Below, in pieces: positions 61,797 through 64,000 of a DNA stretch of 64,000 nucleotides. Position numbers and translations under genes: made by a program. The DNA is taken from positions 1-64,000 of the forward strand of contig CAZVGO010000045.1 of NCBI GenBank assembly GCA_964626755.1, read 5' to 3'. The DNA comes from JACDAV01 sp964626755 (GTDB lineage Bacteria > Chloroflexota > Limnocylindria > Limnocylindrales > CSP1-4). Within the stretch, counting starts at the first letter, position 1. Each line of letters starts with the position of its first letter. Below the pieces are notes generated by a model that ran no database searches, was not told the origin of the DNA, and saw only the letters and a program-made list of their open reading frames with translations.

Positions 61797-62984
61797 GTGC
61801 CGTACGATGCGACCGTGCGACGCGACCTGAAGCAGCCCCTGCCAGGGCCCCCCGACCCGTGGGCTCCGTCGCAGATGCCGCCCTTCCGCGCGAAGCCCCC
61901 GTACCTGATGACCGAGATGATCGCGGCCGAGCCGGCCCTCGCCGAGCGCCTCATCCACCGGCTCGCCGGCGATGCCGCACTCGAGGATCTCGCGGCCGCC
62001 GTGCGCGCCGCCGTGAGCGCGGGCCGGCCGGTGCTGACGACCGGATGCGGTACGTCGGAGCACGCGGCAATGGGCGTGGCCGCGCTGCTCAACGAGGCGC
62101 TCGGGCTGGCGACCGGTGGGGAGGTGAGATCCATCCCTGCGCTGGAGCTCCTGCGACGGCCGCCTGCGGACGGGCTGCTGCTGGCCATCTCGCACGAGGG
62201 CGGCACCGAGATCACCAACCAGGCCATGCGGGCGGCGCGGACGGCCGGCGCGCGGACGGCGCTCGTCACCGTCGGCAACGGCTCGCCGGGCGCCGAGATC
62301 GCGGAGCTCGTGGTCACCACCGACGAGCAGGACCAGAGCTGGTGCCACACCGTCGGCTACCTGTCACCGTTGCTGGTGGGCGTCGCCCTCGCCGCGCGTC
62401 TCGCCGGGAAGCGCCCCGACGCGCTGGCCATCAGGGCCGTGCTCGATGTCACCGACGACCCCCACGCGGCAGCCTCGGTCGCCGCGACCCTGGTGGGTGC
62501 CGACCGGCTGATGGTGGCCGGATCGGGGCCGGACCATGTCTCGGCGCGGGAGCTGGCGCTCAAGATCGCGGAGGGCGCGCGGCAGCCGGCGGCAGCCTAC
62601 GAGCTCGAGAACGTCCTCCATGGTCACCTGGCCGCCGCCACCCGCTGGACGGCGCTCATCGTGGTGCTCACCGACGCCGATCCCGGCCCGGGCACGGCAG
62701 TCGTCCGCGAGCGCGCCATCCGCCTGCTTGGCGCCGTCAGGGCGCTCGCGGTGCCGGCAGCCGCCATCCTGGCCGAGCCACACGCCGCGGCCATCGCGCC
62801 CGACGATACGCCGGCCGGCCGGATCGTGACCCCCCGGACGGGGCGGGTGGGCGGCGCCGCCGGCTCGCTGCTCGGCTCGGCGGTCGCGCTCCAGCTCCTC
62901 GCCGAACGCATGGCGCGAGCCCGTGGCGTGGACCCCGACACCCTCGGCCGCGAGAACGCCGCCCATGCGGCGGCCCACGCCTAG
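61797..62984 (+). CDS. Double-SIS-domain protein (GlmS/AgaS-like)
   Basis: 395 residues, GTG at 61797, 7 bp after the DUF2269-like gene. Two SIS domains: the first with TTGCGTSEHAAMGVAAL and AISHEGGTEITNQAM, the second with MVAGSGPDHVSARELALKIA and AAYELENVLHGHLAA. SIS proteins of this shape bind or isomerise phosphosugars (glucosamine-6-phosphate deaminase/isomerase type). No glutaminase domain is present. Its end overlaps the tgt-like gene by 4 bp on the opposite strand. Confidence 0.8.
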   Translation: MPYDATVRRDLKQPLPGPPDPWAPSQMPPFRAKPPYLMTEMIAAEPALAERLIHRLAGDAALEDLAAAVRAAVSAGRPVLTTGCGTSEHAAMGVAALLNEALGLATGGEVRSIPALELLRRPPADGLLLAISHEGGTEITNQAMRAARTAGARTALVTVGNGSPGAEIAELVVTTDEQDQSWCHTVGYLSPLLVGVALAARLAGKRPDALAIRAVLDVTDDPHAAASVAATLVGADRLMVAGSGPDHVSARELALKIAEGARQPAAAYELENVLHGHLAAATRWTALIVVLTDADPGPGTAVVRERAIRLLGAVRALAVPAAAILAEPHAAAIAPDDTPAGRIVTPRTGRVGGAAGSLLGSAVALQLLAERMARARGVDPDTLGRENAAHAAAHA

Positions 62985-64000
62985 CCCCGCAGCAGGGCGA
63001 ACAGCCGTACGTAGAAGTGCAGGTTGTGGAGCGTCGCCAGGCGCTCCGCGGAGGTGTCGCCGACCTTGAACAGGTGATGCAGGTACGCCGCCGAGTGGCG
63101 CGCGCAGAGCGGGCATCGGCAACCCTCCTCGACCGGCGCGTGGTCGACCCGGTACTCGGGGTCGTGGATGCGCACCGCGCGGTAGAACGCGTCTCCAGCC
63201 GACGGCCGCCGCCGCTCCCACTCGGGCTTGAAGGCATACAGGCGGCCGTGGCGGGCGTCGCGGGTGGGGAGTGCGCAGTCGAACATCGAGTACCCCAGCC
63301 CGAATGCCGTGACCACGTGGTCGGGGCGACCGACGCCCAGCGCGTGCTTTGGCGCCTCGGCCGGGAGCGCGTCGACCACCCAGCGCATCGGGTCGACCAC
63401 GAGGCCGCCATCGGCGTCGAGCGGCCAGCCTCCGAACCCGTAAGCGTCGAAGCCGATCTCGACCAGGGCCTCCGCGCACTGGCGACGGAGGAGCTCGACG
63501 CCGCCGCCCTGCACCACTGCCAGGATCCGCGGCGGATCGGCGTCGCGGCGCTGGGCGACCTGGCGGTCGAACTCCTCGCGCGATCGGCGGGCCCAGCGGA
63601 CCGTGCGCTCGACCGAGCGTTCCTGCTCGGCCTCGGGCACCTCGACGTCGGTCGGGTCGTCGAGGCACACGACCACATCGGATCCGAGCTGGAGCTGGAA
63701 GCTGACCACCCGCTCAGGCGTCAGGTTCCAGCGTTCGCCGGTCGACGGCTCGCGGAAGATGACCTCGTTGTCGCGGATGACGCCGCGTGACGGGTCCTGC
63801 CGGATGAGGCTCCAGACCTGGAACCCGCCCGAGTCGCTCAGCACCGGGCCCGACCAGTCCATGAACCGATGGATCCCTCCGGCCGCCTGCACCACCCGCG
63901 CGCCGGGACGCCGCAGCAGGTGGAAGGCGTTGACCACCACCGCCTCGATGCCGACGGCGCGCAGATCCTCGCTGCTCACCCCGCGCACGCCGGCCCGCGT
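62981..64000 (-). CDS. tgt: tRNA-guanine transglycosylase, 5' end outside window
   Basis: At least 339 residues; the start lies beyond the window. Catalytic Asp region MDWSGPVLSDSGGFQVWSL, VVCLDDPTDVEVPEAEQERS, VVQGGGVELLRRQCAEALVE, GVGRPDHVVTAFGLGYSMFD with the second Asp, ALPTRDARHGRLY, and the zinc site CRCPLC-x12-H. It inserts preQ1/queuine into tRNA at position 34. LPTRDARHG in place of the usual LPTRNARNG is a small change. Confidence 0.9.
   Translation of the reverse strand, partial: TRAGVRGVSSEDLRAVGIEAVVVNAFHLLRRPGARVVQAAGGIHRFMDWSGPVLSDSGGFQVWSLIRQDPSRGVIRDNEVIFREPSTGERWNLTPERVVSFQLQLGSDVVVCLDDPTDVEVPEAEQERSVERTVRWARRSREEFDRQVAQRRDADPPRILAVVQGGGVELLRRQCAEALVEIGFDAYGFGGWPLDADGGLVVDPMRWVVDALPAEAPKHALGVGRPDHVVTAFGLGYSMFDCALPTRDARHGRLYAFKPEWERRRPSAGDAFYRAVRIHDPEYRVDHAPVEEGCRCPLCARHSAAYLHHLFKVGDTSAERLATLHNLHFYVRLFALLRG

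Overview
The window is GC-rich, densely coded DNA from one bacterial chromosome. GTG and TTG starts are frequent, many genes overlap by GTGA/ATGA, and LexA operators are of the Gram-positive type (CGAAC-N4-GTTCG). LexA, DinB, DnaB, L9, FolD, formate-THF ligase, HutH/HutU and Tgt are all ordinary bacterial housekeeping proteins. The combination of DUF5317, DUF6504, dodecin, cyclase-ATPase-TPR and cNMP-binding MFS proteins suggests Chloroflexota (Limnocylindria-like) or a neighbouring phylum; this placement is inference.

Layout. (1) 1-2.6 kb: a partial DUF5317 membrane protein containing an in-frame repeat, then an HD-GYP membrane protein. The HD-GYP gene is preceded by a 29-residue peptide gene and a structured leader with its own promoter and an attenuator-like hairpin. 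(2) About 2.7-27.1 kb: an accessory island. It holds a two-gene wHTH/HEPN-like pair, an operon of small exported proteins with a tandem paralogue, a BcgI-like restriction-modification pair, an AbiTii protein followed by a 1,103-residue uncharacterised protein, a uracil-DNA glycosylase and many orphans. It also holds fragments: JAMM protease, PLD nuclease, integrase C-terminus and a possible helicase C-terminus. A complete tyrosine integrase and a 54-bp 3' fragment of tRNA-Gln(CTG) mark its right end; the integrase remnant at 12.0 kb indicates an older, nested insertion. (3) 27.1-64 kb: conserved chromosome.

The conserved part has several coherent modules. dnaB (32.0-33.4 kb) lies behind a promoter that carries a LexA box and DnaA-box-like motifs. 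Crp/GAF/subtilase (34.3-36.6 kb) faces an MFS protein with a C-terminal cyclic-nucleotide domain and a 1,191-residue class III cyclase-ATPase (36.5-41.8 kb), which together look like a local cyclic-nucleotide circuit. lexA, dinB and a DUF6504-like gene form the SOS core; LexA boxes occur at 33.5, 42.5 and 47.7 kb, two of them inside TTGACA promoters. A cyclodeaminase-folD-fhs operon (48.2-51.5 kb) handles one-carbon units on folate, and hutH and hutU (55.7-61.3 kb) start histidine degradation. The window ends inside tgt.

The best candidates for undescribed biology are the AbiTii plus large-protein locus, the wHTH/HEPN-like pair, the leader RNA and micropeptide ahead of the HD-GYP gene, and the 48-bp-repeat protein with DDDTEGH motifs.
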